From DASPNH01 sp035626675 (lineage in GTDB: Bacteria > Desulfobacterota > Binatia > UBA1149 > CAITLU01): a stretch of DNA of 64,000 bases. Shown here one piece after another: positions 17,225 to 26,047 of the stretch (position 1 is its first letter; each line of letters starts with the position of its first letter). A program made the translations under genes and the position numbers. Location: the NCBI GenBank assembly GCA_035626675.1, contig DASPNH010000091.1, forward strand, positions 10,668 through 74,667, in the 5' to 3' direction. The notes under the pieces are model-generated. The model saw only the letters and a list, made by a program, of their open reading frames with translations, ran no database searches and had not been told where the DNA came from.

Positions 17225-19894
17225 ATGACGATGAAGACTTCGATGCATCCTGTCCGCCTCCTTCGATTCCCACTGGCCGCTCTTGCCACTGCCGCGGCTC
17301 TAATTGCCGCTCCGGCAGGCGCGCAGCTGACCGACGCCGAAGTACGGTGCCGTGACGCGGCCTCGCGGGTCGCGCGCGGCGCGATGGCCACGGCCCTGCA
17401 GGTTCGCGTCAACTGCGTTCGCCGCACCGCCTTCGGCTCTTTCGACCCGAGCATCAATTGCATGGAGGATCCCGAGGAACTCGGCGGGCCCGGCACCGGC
17501 GACCTTCAGGCCGACCGTCGCCTGCAGCTTCTGGCCTTCAGCGGCGAGCGTGCGGGTGAGGTCCTGTCGCGTCGCTGCCTGAACGACGACAACCCGCTCC
17601 TCAACGTGCTGCCGAGCGACGTCGACCTGGACGACGCCTGCTCGCCGGCCTCCGACGACTGGGCGGACGTGGGTCAGTGCCTCGTCGACATCGGCATGGA
17701 GACGGCCAAGATCTTCATGCCGGCGCTGAACCTGCCCGGTCCCGGCCCGCTGGCGCCGTCGGCGCTGGCCTGCATGGACGCGATCAATGCGCAGGCCCGG
17801 CGTACCATCGGCGCGCAGGCACGCTTCCGCTCGCTGTGCTTCCGCGACGACGACAAGAAGGTCGCGGGCGCGCTCGATTGCGGCGCCACGATCATGCCGC
17901 CGGGCACCGTCGAGACCACCCTGATCGACAAGTACGACAAGCGCATCGGCGAGGTCTTCCCGAAGCTGGCGCGGGACATCGAGGAGTTCTGCGACATCCC
18001 GCTGGCCACCACCGGCTACGACCAGATCACGCCCGATGTCACCGGCGGCCGCTTCGAGGGCCGCATCACGGTGTGGGACATCCAGGAGCACCTCAACGAC
18101 CGCCTGGCCGAAGCCGTGCATGCCGTCATTTTCGGCGACACCGGAGTGGAGGCCCTGTTCCTCGGCGCGCAGACCGGCGGCTTCTGCGGCGACGGAAGCC
18201 AGCAGGGCGGCGAGCAGTGCGACGACGGCAACAATTTCTCGTGCGACGGCTGCGACCGTGACTGCACGCTGCCGGTGTGCGGCAACGGTGCGATCTGCGA
18301 CGACGAGGAGTGCGACGACGGCAACGACTTCGATGCCGACAATTGCTCCAACTCGTGCGTATCGCGCGTCTGCGGCAACGGCGTGACCAATCCGGGTTGG
18401 GACGAGGACTGCGACGACGTCGGCTTCTCGGCCACCTGTGACGACGACTGCACGTTCGCGCTGTGCGGCGACGCGCTCGTCAACAACCCGTCCGGAGAGA
18501 CGTGCGACGAGGGCACCGGCCTCCCCAACAATCAGGCTCTGAACACGCCGACCTGCGATTCGAACTGCTCGGCTCCTGCCTGCCCGGACGGTCACCACAA
18601 CCCGCTCAACACCAATGCTCCTGCTCCGGGCAGCGGCGAAGAGTGCGATACGGGCGGCAACTCCCTGTCATGCGATGCGAACTGCACGATCGCGTCCTGC
18701 GGCGACGGCTGGACCAATCCCGTGCGCGGCGAACAGTGCGACGACAGTAATTTCTCGGACACCGACGACTGTCCCAGCAGCTCGACGGTGCCGGGCTCGT
18801 TCTGCAGGACGGCGTTCTGCGGAGACGGCTTCCAGTGCACGGGCGGCGGCTGCTCCAGTCCCGAGTTCTGCGACGACGGCACCGGCAGCCTCGGATCATC
18901 GGAATCGGCCGACTGCGACGACGACTGCAGCGCCGTGGTCTGTGGCGATTCCAACGTCAACACCACCTCAGGCGAGCAGTGCGACGCCGGCGCCAGCAAC
19001 AGCGACACGCGCACCTGCACGGCCGGCTGTCAGACGGCGGTTTGCGGTGACGGCCTGACCTGCTCGCACGCCAGCTGCACCACCGGCCAGGGCGGGACGC
19101 CCGAAGGCTGCGACGATGCCGACGGCGAGAACAACGACCCGTGCCGCAACGACTGCGAGCTGGCCAGCTGTGGTGACGGCGTGCTGTGCAATGACCCGAC
19201 CTGCGCTACCGGACCTGGCGGCGGAATCGAGCAGTGCGACACCAGCGGTCAGTCCGCCACCTGCGACTCCGATTGCAGTACGGCAGGCTGCGGCGACTCG
19301 CAGTTCAATCTCTCGGCGGGCGAGCAGTGCGACACCGGGGGCAACAGCGCCACCTGCGATGCCAACTGCACGTTCCCGGCCTGTCCCGACGGTACCGTCA
19401 ATCCGGCGGCCGGCGAGGAGTGCGACGACAACAACGCGAGCAACAACGATCGCTGCATCAACTCGTGCGACGCCGCGTTCTGCGGCGACGGCTTGACCTG
19501 CAACGCCGCCAACTGCACCAGCGGCCCCGGCGGTGGCGTCGAGCAGTGCGACGGAAATGGCGAGAGTTTCGGGTGCGACGCCGATTGTTCGAACGCGTCC
19601 TGCGGCGACGGCCAGACCAACGCCACGCGCGGCGAGGACTGCGACGGCGCCGGCGAGACCTTCGCCTGCGATGCCAACTGCACGACCGCGGGCTGCGGCG
19701 ATGGCACGGTCAACGCCACGCGCGGCGAGGACTGCGACGACGCCGGCGAGACGTTTGCCTGCGACGCCAACTGCACGACCGCAGGCTGCGGCGATGGCAC
19801 GGTCAACGCCACGCGCGGCGAGGTCTGTGACGACGGCATGGACAACGGCAACGGCCCTGGCTTCTGCCTCGCCGACTGCTCCGCCGTTGAGTAG
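17225..19894 (+). CDS. Secreted DUF4215-type cysteine-rich repeat protein, paralog
   Basis: An 889-residue paralog of the preceding gene. The start is ATG 17225, with TAGGAGG overlapping the upstream stop, so the two are cotranscribed and probably translationally coupled. The layout is the same: signal peptide to about PAGAQ, an N-terminal helical cysteine module (LTDAEVRCRDAASRVARG), then a longer repeat array with many CDDGN and CGDG turns. The final units (ATRGEDCD.AGETFACDANCTTAGCGDGTVN) are nearly identical to each other at DNA level, a sign of recent repeat expansion. The function is unknown; a surface or extracellular role is likely. Confidence 0.88.
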   Translation: MTMKTSMHPVRLLRFPLAALATAAALIAAPAGAQLTDAEVRCRDAASRVARGAMATALQVRVNCVRRTAFGSFDPSINCMEDPEELGGPGTGDLQADRRLQLLAFSGERAGEVLSRRCLNDDNPLLNVLPSDVDLDDACSPASDDWADVGQCLVDIGMETAKIFMPALNLPGPGPLAPSALACMDAINAQARRTIGAQARFRSLCFRDDDKKVAGALDCGATIMPPGTVETTLIDKYDKRIGEVFPKLARDIEEFCDIPLATTGYDQITPDVTGGRFEGRITVWDIQEHLNDRLAEAVHAVIFGDTGVEALFLGAQTGGFCGDGSQQGGEQCDDGNNFSCDGCDRDCTLPVCGNGAICDDEECDDGNDFDADNCSNSCVSRVCGNGVTNPGWDEDCDDVGFSATCDDDCTFALCGDALVNNPSGETCDEGTGLPNNQALNTPTCDSNCSAPACPDGHHNPLNTNAPAPGSGEECDTGGNSLSCDANCTIASCGDGWTNPVRGEQCDDSNFSDTDDCPSSSTVPGSFCRTAFCGDGFQCTGGGCSSPEFCDDGTGSLGSSESADCDDDCSAVVCGDSNVNTTSGEQCDAGASNSDTRTCTAGCQTAVCGDGLTCSHASCTTGQGGTPEGCDDADGENNDPCRNDCELASCGDGVLCNDPTCATGPGGGIEQCDTSGQSATCDSDCSTAGCGDSQFNLSAGEQCDTGGNSATCDANCTFPACPDGTVNPAAGEECDDNNASNNDRCINSCDAAFCGDGLTCNAANCTSGPGGGVEQCDGNGESFGCDADCSNASCGDGQTNATRGEDCDGAGETFACDANCTTAGCGDGTVNATRGEDCDDAGETFACDANCTTAGCGDGTVNATRGEVCDDGMDNGNGPGFCLADCSAVE

Positions 19895-19895
19895 A

Positions 19896-19939
19896 AAAAG
19901 GGGTCAGGCACCTTTCAAAAAAGGTGCCTGACCCCTTTT
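19896..19939. terminator. GGGGTCAGGCACC palindrome acting as bidirectional terminator
   Basis: A perfect 20-bp inverted repeat, 19896-19915 with 19920-19939 and loop CAAA, begins one base after the stop of the Cys-rich paralog and faces the convergent Gly-rich gene. Each arm ends in a T run on its own exit side, so it can terminate both directions. It is the same element as 61251-61303. Confidence 0.8.
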
Positions 19940-19948
19940 GTTTTTCTG

Positions 19949-20356
19949 TCAGCGTCCGAGACGGATGGGGCCGCTGCGACGCGGTGGCGGCGCGGCGTTG
20001 TCGCCGATGTTGCCGCCGGACCATGAGCCGATCCCGCCGCCGCGGTAGACGCCGAGGCCGTGATCGCGGCCGCCTTCTATGCTTGCGCCGTTCAGCGATC
20101 CGAGGTTGTCGCCGTGCGATCCGAAGCGGCGCGTTCCCGTTCCGTCGCCGAGGCGACCCAGGCCGTTCGAGTGCGCGCCGAGGCTGCGCGTTCCGGTCCG
20201 GGTCCCGAGCCGGCGCCCGGTGGCGTCGCCGAAATCGTCATTCTGAGGGAAGGTGCCGAACCGTACGACGTCGCCGTGATCGGGGCTTTCGTGGGCGATT
20301 GCCGGGGAGCAGGCGAGTGCCAGGATCGTCGCGGCCAATGCGGAGGCGAGCTTCAT
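19949..20356 (-). CDS. Small secreted glycine-rich protein
   Basis: A 135-residue protein with a clear signal peptide (MKLASALAATILALACSPAIAHE). The mature part is low-complexity and Gly/Arg/Asn/Ser-rich, with a loose repeat of LG..(S/T)NGLG.LGDGTG and GSHGDNLGSLNG. It has no cysteine after the signal and no enzyme motif. It is divergent from the PLC-like gene and ends at the shared terminator palindrome. The family is not recognised; it may be lineage-specific. Confidence 0.6.
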   Translation of the reverse strand: MKLASALAATILALACSPAIAHESPDHGDVVRFGTFPQNDDFGDATGRRLGTRTGTRSLGAHSNGLGRLGDGTGTRRFGSHGDNLGSLNGASIEGGRDHGLGVYRGGGIGSWSGGNIGDNAAPPPRRSGPIRLGR

Positions 20357-20548
20357 GCCCGAAGCTTAGACCTCTCGACTGCCTTCGGCCAGCCCGGGAA
20401 TGCGCCGCAGCGGCGTGTGGTGGTCGTGCGGGTACAGTCCACCGCGCCGACGGCCGCGTTTCCTCTTGGAACCGCCTCGGCCCGCGTGCGATAACCGGCC
20501 CATCGTAGCCGGTCGCGTCCACCGCGGCCTCGGCTGGGGGAATCCAAA

Positions 20549-22171
20549 ATGATCAGCATTCGTCAGGCGCTGGGCGCCGCATTCGCCGTGGCTTGTCTCG
20601 CGCAACCGAGCGCCGCGCAGGTCCAGAGCGCCGAGCAGCAGAAATGCCTGCAGTCGACGGCCACCGCCTCGGCCAAGCTCGCCAAGGCGCGCGCCAAGGA
20701 ATACGCGAAGTGCCTGAAGAGCGCCGCTGGCGAGGACCTGGTCGGATGCTCGGCCGAGGACTGCGTTGCCAGCGACGCCAGCGGCAAGGTCGGCGATGCG
20801 CTGGCCAAGCTGCGCGACATCTCGAGCGCCAGCTGCCGCACCCAGCCCGACTTCGCCTACCGGCATCCCTCGCTGGTGGGCAGCGTCGTCGTCGACGAGA
20901 CCATCGGCCTGTTCGACGATGTCCTGGGACCCGATCTCGACGACGTGGCGATCCTCAAGAGCGAGGACGCCCGTGGCGCGGCCTGTCAGGGCAAGATCCT
21001 GAAAGCAGCGACCAAGCTCGGCCTGACGATGACCAGCCTCTACGACGCGTGCCGCAAGGCGGCAGTCCCTACCGTTACCTCGGCCGAAGCGCTGGCCGAT
21101 TGTCTCGACGCCATCACGGCCGACGACAGCGGAAAGGTCGCGGCAGCAGAGCGCGGCATCGATGCGGCGGTTGCCGGTACCTGTGCGGGCCTGGACATGA
21201 ACACCGTGCTCGATGGCTCGTGCGACGGGGCTCCCGATCTCGGCGACTGCGTGGCCGAGCGGGCGCGCTGCCGCGCCTGCCGTCGCGCCAGCAGCAGCGA
21301 CGATCTCGGCACCGACTGCGACCTGTTCGACGACGGGAACGCCGACGGAAGCTGCACCGGCGTCGCGGGCCGTTGCAACGGACGCGCCGACCTGTGCGAC
21401 CGTACTTTCGACGAAGTCGCCCATCCCACCACGCACAACGCCTACTCGAGCATCGAGGACGACTGGTTCGGACCCAATCAGCGTTACGGCCTGACGCGCC
21501 AGCTCGCCGAAGGCATCACCTCGATGATGCTCGACAGCTACGAGTACGAGGGCGGCCTATGGTTCTGCCACGGCTCATGCAGCTACGGCGGGCCCACGAC
21601 CATCGGCAAGACCTCGATGGTCGATGGCCTGTCGGCGATCCGCGAGCACCTGCTCGTGGATCCCGAATCGGTGGTCAGCATCATCTTCGAAAGCTACATC
21701 ACCGAGGCGCAGATGCAGCAGGCGTTCACGGATGCCGGCCTGATGCCGTACCTGCACGAGCAGCCGGTGGGCATGCCGTGGCCGGCCATGCAGCAGCTCG
21801 TCGCTTCGGGAAAGCGCCTGATCGTCTTCACCGACGACTCGGCCGCGTCGCTGCCCTGGCATCACTACGTGTGGGACTTCGCGTGGGAGACCCCGTACTC
21901 GTTCGAGAGCGCCGAGGACTTCGTCTGCTCGATCAACCGCGGCGACATGGCCAACAGCCTCTACATTCTCAACCACTTCCTGACCGACCTGGTCGGCTCG
22001 CCGCAGCTTGCGAACCAGGTCAACCACAACCCGCTGTTCGAGGATCGCGCGCTGCAGTGCCAGACCGAGAGCGGGCGCCTGCCGAATTTCGTCACCGTCG
22101 ACTTCTACGACATCGGCGACGTGTTCGAGGTGACCGATACGCTGAATGGCTTCGCGCAGTGCGCTGAATAG
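20549..22171 (+). CDS. Secreted PLC-like phosphodiesterase
   Basis: A 540-residue exported protein: signal peptide (to about PSAAQ), then a ~250-residue helical cysteine-containing module (KARAKEYAKCLKSAAG) that resembles the N-terminal parts of other secreted proteins here. The C-terminal ~270 residues are a PI-PLC X-type TIM barrel with the two expected catalytic histidines, H296 (TTHNAYSS) and H341 (FCHGSC). Such enzymes cleave phosphodiester bonds of phosphoinositides or related lipids by acid-base catalysis, without Ca2+ in bacteria. The actual substrate is unknown. Confidence 0.8.
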   Translation: MISIRQALGAAFAVACLAQPSAAQVQSAEQQKCLQSTATASAKLAKARAKEYAKCLKSAAGEDLVGCSAEDCVASDASGKVGDALAKLRDISSASCRTQPDFAYRHPSLVGSVVVDETIGLFDDVLGPDLDDVAILKSEDARGAACQGKILKAATKLGLTMTSLYDACRKAAVPTVTSAEALADCLDAITADDSGKVAAAERGIDAAVAGTCAGLDMNTVLDGSCDGAPDLGDCVAERARCRACRRASSSDDLGTDCDLFDDGNADGSCTGVAGRCNGRADLCDRTFDEVAHPTTHNAYSSIEDDWFGPNQRYGLTRQLAEGITSMMLDSYEYEGGLWFCHGSCSYGGPTTIGKTSMVDGLSAIREHLLVDPESVVSIIFESYITEAQMQQAFTDAGLMPYLHEQPVGMPWPAMQQLVASGKRLIVFTDDSAASLPWHHYVWDFAWETPYSFESAEDFVCSINRGDMANSLYILNHFLTDLVGSPQLANQVNHNPLFEDRALQCQTESGRLPNFVTVDFYDIGDVFEVTDTLNGFAQCAE

Positions 22172-22175
22172 TGGC

Positions 22176-22200
22176 AGGCCGCGCCCACTGTGCGCGGCCT
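22176..22200 (+). terminator. Hairpin after PLC-like gene
   Basis: A 9-bp stem, AGGCCGCGC (22176-22184) with GCGCGGCCT (22192-22200) and a 7-nt loop, lies 4 nt after the stop codon. There is no T tract, so it may stabilise the mRNA end or work with Rho. Confidence 0.45.
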
Positions 22201-22306
22201 GAAGTGACGTCGTCGAATGAAGACATTCACCGCTGCGCTGGCTTGGCGGTGTACGTTGGCAGGTGAACTGCCCTGGCGCTGAAGTGACGTGGTCGCGTCC
22301 GGAGCT

Positions 22307-23323
22307 TCACCACTTTGCGTAGTGCCGTTCCATGTAGCCGTACAGGTTCTCGATCGTTACGGCTTCGCCGGTCGTTGTCGTCAGCTTGCCGGTGTAGCGG
22401 CCGAAGAGCTGCTGGAAGTTGGTTGCGACGATCAGGGCGTTGACCTTCTCGGTGTGGCGGCCTTCGGGCGTGAACGACAGGTCGACGCCCTTGCCGCGTA
22501 CGCTCCACGGCTTCATGAGCTCCCGGCGGTCGTAGTCGAAGGCGACGGTGCCGGTGGTGTGCAGTTTGCCGTCGATCCAGAAGCAGCTTTCGGTGTAGCT
22601 GGTCTCGTTGACGCCGCACGACAGGTTCATCCCGACCACGCGCCCGTCGGCGAGGCGGCCGGCAAGGCAGGCCCAGTTCCAGAACGTCTCGCGGCGCATG
22701 TAGCCGGCGCTCCAGTCGTTGTGTCCGAAGATCCCGATCTCGCCAAGATCGATGCGGCGCCCGTTCCACGTCGCGCTTCCCGTCACCGCAGCGCCGGCGG
22801 TCTTGCGCGCGAACACCCAGCCGGTGGCGCCGGCTGGCGTGCAGATCCACATCGGCTCGATGCGCGGGCTCTGCTCGTCGAACAGGGCGTCGATCTCGAC
22901 GCCGTCGGCCAGCTTGACCCACAGGTGCCGCTGCTGCGGCGTGCGCGTGGCCGTCATCGCGAAGTGATTGGATCCGCTGCGCAAGGTCGCGCTTCCATCC
23001 TCGGGGCGCTGGTCGAAACGGCAGCCGAGCCCCAGCGGCGCCCGAAAGCTGTGCTCGACGAGGCGGCGGCTCGCCGGCTCGTAGAAGTAGACGAAGGCCG
23101 TGGCCACGTACTTGATGTCGGCGATGGCGCAGCCGAACAGCAGCGTGGGTGAGAGACCGCCGAGAAACTGGAACTGGTTGAAGCCGAAGTGCCTGGCCAG
23201 TGCACCGCGCGGCCGGTCGTGCGGACTCAGCAGCGCGAAATCCCGGTGGTTCACGTCCAGGACGGGCTCGGCGAAGGTCCCGAAACGCACTTCGCCGCGA
23301 TCGTCGATGAGCTGGTCGGCCAT
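22307..23323 (-). CDS. DUF2804 family protein
   Basis: A 338-residue protein matching the DUF2804 pattern: GHNDWSAGYMRRETFWNWA, VVGMNLSCGVNETSYTE and a long series of beta strands similar to AttH/lipocalin-like lipid-binding folds. The start is set at ATG 23323 (MADQLIDDRG). The frame stays open further upstream, but that part is crossed by a terminator hairpin at 23385-23427, so it is not coding. The biochemical role is not established for the family; a lipid or hydrophobic-ligand role is inferred from fold. Confidence 0.75.
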   Translation of the reverse strand: MADQLIDDRGEVRFGTFAEPVLDVNHRDFALLSPHDRPRGALARHFGFNQFQFLGGLSPTLLFGCAIADIKYVATAFVYFYEPASRRLVEHSFRAPLGLGCRFDQRPEDGSATLRSGSNHFAMTATRTPQQRHLWVKLADGVEIDALFDEQSPRIEPMWICTPAGATGWVFARKTAGAAVTGSATWNGRRIDLGEIGIFGHNDWSAGYMRRETFWNWACLAGRLADGRVVGMNLSCGVNETSYTESCFWIDGKLHTTGTVAFDYDRRELMKPWSVRGKGVDLSFTPEGRHTEKVNALIVATNFQQLFGRYTGKLTTTTGEAVTIENLYGYMERHYAKW

Positions 23324-23384
23324 GAACGCACCGATAGCGAAGGAAGCCCGTTGGGCCAAGCGGTTGGAACGGCGCTGCGCGGGC

Positions 23385-23427
23385 AAAAAAAAACCGCGGT
23401 CGCTGCTCGTGACTGCAGCGACCGCGG
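23385..23427 (-). terminator. Rho-independent terminator (leftward)
   Basis: A 13-bp perfect stem, 23394-23406 with 23415-23427 (CCGCGGTCGCTGC type, 8-nt loop), is followed on the minus strand by nine T residues (23385-23393 read as A on +). It ends the lipoprotein transcript and separates it from the DUF2804 gene. Confidence 0.9.
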
Positions 23428-23484
23428 CATCACCGATGCCGAACGCCCGTCCGAAGAAGCGAGCGCCGGCAAATTTTCGCAAGT

Positions 23485-23757
23485 CTACGGAGTCCAGTAT
23501 CCGGCCGACCATTCCCAGTCGGCGCCGTTCCATTCCCAATGGCCTTCGACCCAACGGAACTCGGACGAAGGGGGCGTCGTACGGATCTCCACGCGCGGAT
23601 CGGGCATGGGCGGGCGTTGTACGACGATGTCGTGCGAGACGACCGGCGAGCGAGTCGTCGTCGTGTGGATCTCGTGTTCACGTTTGACGACGCAGCCCGT
23701 GCCGAGAAGCGGCATCGTGGCCACGACCATCGTGATGAATGTCAGAGGTTTTACCAT
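23485..23757 (-). CDS. Small lipoprotein with YXWGXW-like C terminus
   Basis: A 90-residue predicted lipoprotein. ATG 23757 gives MVKPLTFITMVVATMPLLGTGC, a signal with lipobox LGTGC. The mature part is Arg/Thr/Pro-rich. It ends in an aromatic repeat, WVEGHWEWNGADWEWSAGYW, of the sort seen in YXWGXW-repeat and BcpO-like proteins. A frame extension upstream of 23757 lacks a signal and is not used. It is an envelope protein of unknown function with its own terminator. Confidence 0.7.
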   Translation of the reverse strand: MVKPLTFITMVVATMPLLGTGCVVKREHEIHTTTTRSPVVSHDIVVQRPPMPDPRVEIRTTPPSSEFRWVEGHWEWNGADWEWSAGYWTP

Positions 23758-23968
23758 GATCTCACCATCCTTGTTCGCTTCACGCCGCACTCGGCAATTC
23801 ACGAACTCACAGCAACTGGATGGTTACACGCGAGTTCGTATCCAGGTAGAGAGGTGGACGTGCGCATCGCCGGAATCTTCGGCGCAATGACACCGAAGGG
23901 GGATCATGAAATGCAATTCGCGCGCGATTGCGTCGCGCACGGATGCAACGACTCGAACTCGGGGGACG

Positions 23969-24757
23969 TCAGCTCGCAGGCCGCTCGAACTTGAGCATGA
24001 AGCGATCCGGCAACACCTTACGGCTGCACGCATCCGAGGTGCGGCCGTCGCCGGCGATCTCGAGTGCGTCGCTTTCTGCCACGAACCGGAAGCCGACGGC
24101 CTCGACTTCCTCGCGCACCAGCTCGGGGCGTGTGCGGCAGGATGCAGCGGCCTTGGCGTCGTCCGCTGCCTTGCCGGCGCGCGCATCGACGACGATGTAG
24201 ACGGCGCCGGGCGTCAGCGAATCGAAGATCGTCTGGTGTAGTGCCCGCCGGTCGATGCCGCGCGACACGGTGTGGTGGTAGGCGCCGATGCTGAAGACGG
24301 CGTGCAGCGCCTTGGCGTAGTAGGGCAGCGGCTGCGACAGCGGTTTTTCGAGCTGAACCAGATCGGCGGTGTCGGGACTCTCGAGCCGTTTCTCCCACGC
24401 CTGCGCTTCTGCCGCAGAGAGCAGAGCGGGGTCGTTGTTGGCGTACACCTTGCCGTAGGGAGTGACCGAGCCCATCAACACTTCGGTAACGTAGCCGTCG
24501 CCCGCGTGGATGTCGGCGATGGTCAAGCCCTGCTTGAGCGCGGCAAACTCGGCAATGGCTTGCGGCTTCTCATCGGCGTCGCGCGCCTTGTCCTGCTCGC
24601 TGCGCTCGGTCGGGCCCATGGCAGCGGCGACGCCGGCCTGGCGCTTGGCTTCGTCCTCGGGGCTGGCTTCGGCAGCCAGGGCGGCCGCACTGGTCGCGAA
24701 CACGAGGACGACGGAGAGGATCGACGGAGACATGGTGCGTCGGTAGCGGAAGCGCAT
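23969..24757 (-). CDS. Exported SAM-methyltransferase-like protein (COG4798 type)
   Basis: A 262-residue protein with an N-terminal signal sequence (hydrophobic core ILSVVLVFATSAAALAAEA) followed by a Rossmann methyltransferase-like domain. ADIHAGDGYVTEVL is motif I (normally D.G.G.G), VYANN is the acidic/adenine segment, and AVFSIGAYHHT and GAVYIVVDARAG follow. This is the architecture of the COG4798 'predicted methyltransferase' group, which carries export signals although SAM is cytosolic; whether it binds SAM is open. ATG 24733 is an alternative start. C-terminal cysteines (ASCRTR, SDACSRK) could form a disulfide. Confidence 0.7.
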   Translation of the reverse strand: MRFRYRRTMSPSILSVVLVFATSAAALAAEASPEDEAKRQAGVAAAMGPTERSEQDKARDADEKPQAIAEFAALKQGLTIADIHAGDGYVTEVLMGSVTPYGKVYANNDPALLSAAEAQAWEKRLESPDTADLVQLEKPLSQPLPYYAKALHAVFSIGAYHHTVSRGIDRRALHQTIFDSLTPGAVYIVVDARAGKAADDAKAAASCRTRPELVREEVEAVGFRFVAESDALEIAGDGRTSDACSRKVLPDRFMLKFERPAS

Positions 24758-24897
24758 GCCCGCAATGTAGCCGAACCCACCGTCACGCGAAGCGCCGCCC
24801 TATGTCGTGGTTGCCCGGTTTGCGATGCCGTTGCGCAGGGCTATGGAGCCGTTGCAGGGCGGGTGGCGCTCGGTGCCGCCCGCAAAGGGAGGCGACC

Positions 24898-26001
24898 ATG
24901 GCCTACATCCAGACCATCTCCCCGCGCAATGCGGGCGCCGAGCTCGTCCCGGTCGTTCGCTACATGCACTCGGTGGTCGGCGTCGGCCTTGTCGCCAACG
25001 TCGTGCGCCTGTTCAGCCTTCGCCCGGCCTCGATGCGCCGCATGATCCGGACCTGGGAGCTCGCAATGTGGGTCGGGGAGGAGCCGCGTGCCCGGCGCGA
25101 GCTGGTCGCGGCCATGGTCTCGCGCCTGAACCAGTGCGTCTATTGAGAGGACGGCCATACGGCGTTCCTGCAGGCTGCAGGAGGAGATGGAACCAAGGTC
25201 GCGTCGCTGCTCCAAGGGGCAGTCACCGGCGCTGATCCCGTCGAGGTGGCGCTGGCCGGCCTCGTCCGCAAGGCCTTCGAATCCCCGGCGACGCTGACGC
25301 CAGTCGATCTCGAGCCGCTCCGCCGCGTCGCCGGCAATGCCGCCATCGACTACGTGCTGGTCCTGGGCGGCTTCCACTTCATCAATCGCATGGCCGACCT
25401 GCTCCACGTCGACTCGGAGTTCGTGCCCGAATCGATGTCGCGAATCCCGTTCATGCGCCGCGTCTCGGTTTTTTTCGGCACGCTGCTGATGGGACGGATG
25501 GACCTGGCCAATCGGCCCTTCGCCAAAACCTTCGAGCAGGCGTGCCGTGATATCGAGCCGTCGTATCTGCGCGGCACCGGCCGACAGGTCGGCGAAGACC
25601 TGAGACCTTTGCACGCGTGCCCGAAGATGGTCGAGGTCCTGAAGCTCGCGCTCGACGAACGCGACGTTCACAGCAGCCTGTCGCGCGAGACGGTGGCGAG
25701 GGTGCACGGGCTGGTCGAAGAGTATCTGCCTGCCTGCATCGAGCAGGCGCAGGGCTTTCATCCTCGGCCCTCCGATCCGGTCGAGGCTTTCATCTTCGTC
25801 GGTACGCGCTACCCGGCGCGCACGACGGCCGAGATGGTCGAGGCGCTGCGCGCTGCGGGCTACGACGATATCGGCATCCTCGACCTGGCCACCGCCATCG
25901 CCGACGCCAACCAGTGGGCCCGCATGCACCGCCTGCTTCGGCTGCCGCGCGACATTCTTTCGCCGAACGTCGGCGATCGTGATCACTCCCTGGCGATCTG
26001 A
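24898..26001 (+). CDS. AhpD-like (carboxymuconolactone decarboxylase family) selenoprotein candidate, TGA read as Sec
   Basis: One gene of 367 residues if TGA 25144-25146 is read as selenocysteine U83. The frame is open on both sides of this codon. ATG 24898 has AAGGGAGG just upstream. The residues around the TGA read NQCVY-U-EDGH, so C80-x-x-U83-x3-H87 fits the AhpD/CMD active site CxxCxxxH exactly, with U replacing the second Cys. The preceding helix (WELAMWVGE..ARRELVAAMVSRL) is also typical. The C-terminal ~200 residues form a second helical region without CxxC. It is likely a thiol-dependent peroxidase. A hairpin at 25165-25183 fits a bacterial SECIS. The alternative is a nonsense mutation or base error splitting a normal gene. 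Confidence 0.75.
25165..25183 (+). promoter_or_regulatory. Bacterial SECIS-like hairpin downstream of in-frame TGA
   Basis: TTCCTGCA (25165-25172) pairs with TGCAGGAG (25176-25183): seven Watson-Crick pairs plus one G-U, closing a GGC loop. The loop begins with G and is centred about 28 nt after the TGA. Published bacterial SECIS models expect a stem-loop with G in the first loop positions about 16-37 nt downstream. It lies inside the coding sequence, as bacterial SECIS elements do. Confidence 0.6.
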
Positions 26002-26047
26002 CGAGCGCGGCGGATCGGCTTTGGCCGTGGGCGCCGCCTGCCCACAG

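Noticed and set aside
14916..17273. 785-codon antisense frame over the first Cys-rich protein
   Set aside because: It is the reverse translation of a repetitive CGDG/CDDGN gene, low-complexity (A/V/G) and without a start signal.
15830..19880. Regular repeats that might suggest a CRISPR array
   Set aside because: The periodicity is coding (in-frame cysteine units of variable length) and there are no identical repeats with unique spacers or cas genes.
23324..23554. N-terminal extension of the DUF2804 protein
   Set aside because: A terminator hairpin with a T run for the upstream gene lies in this stretch, and the family starts near MADQLIDDRG.
24898..25146. Reading the AhpD-like locus as two separate genes or a pseudogene
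   Set aside because: The stop falls precisely on the active-site cysteine codon, the frame continues without decay and a SECIS-like hairpin follows, so selenocysteine is the better explanation, though not proven.
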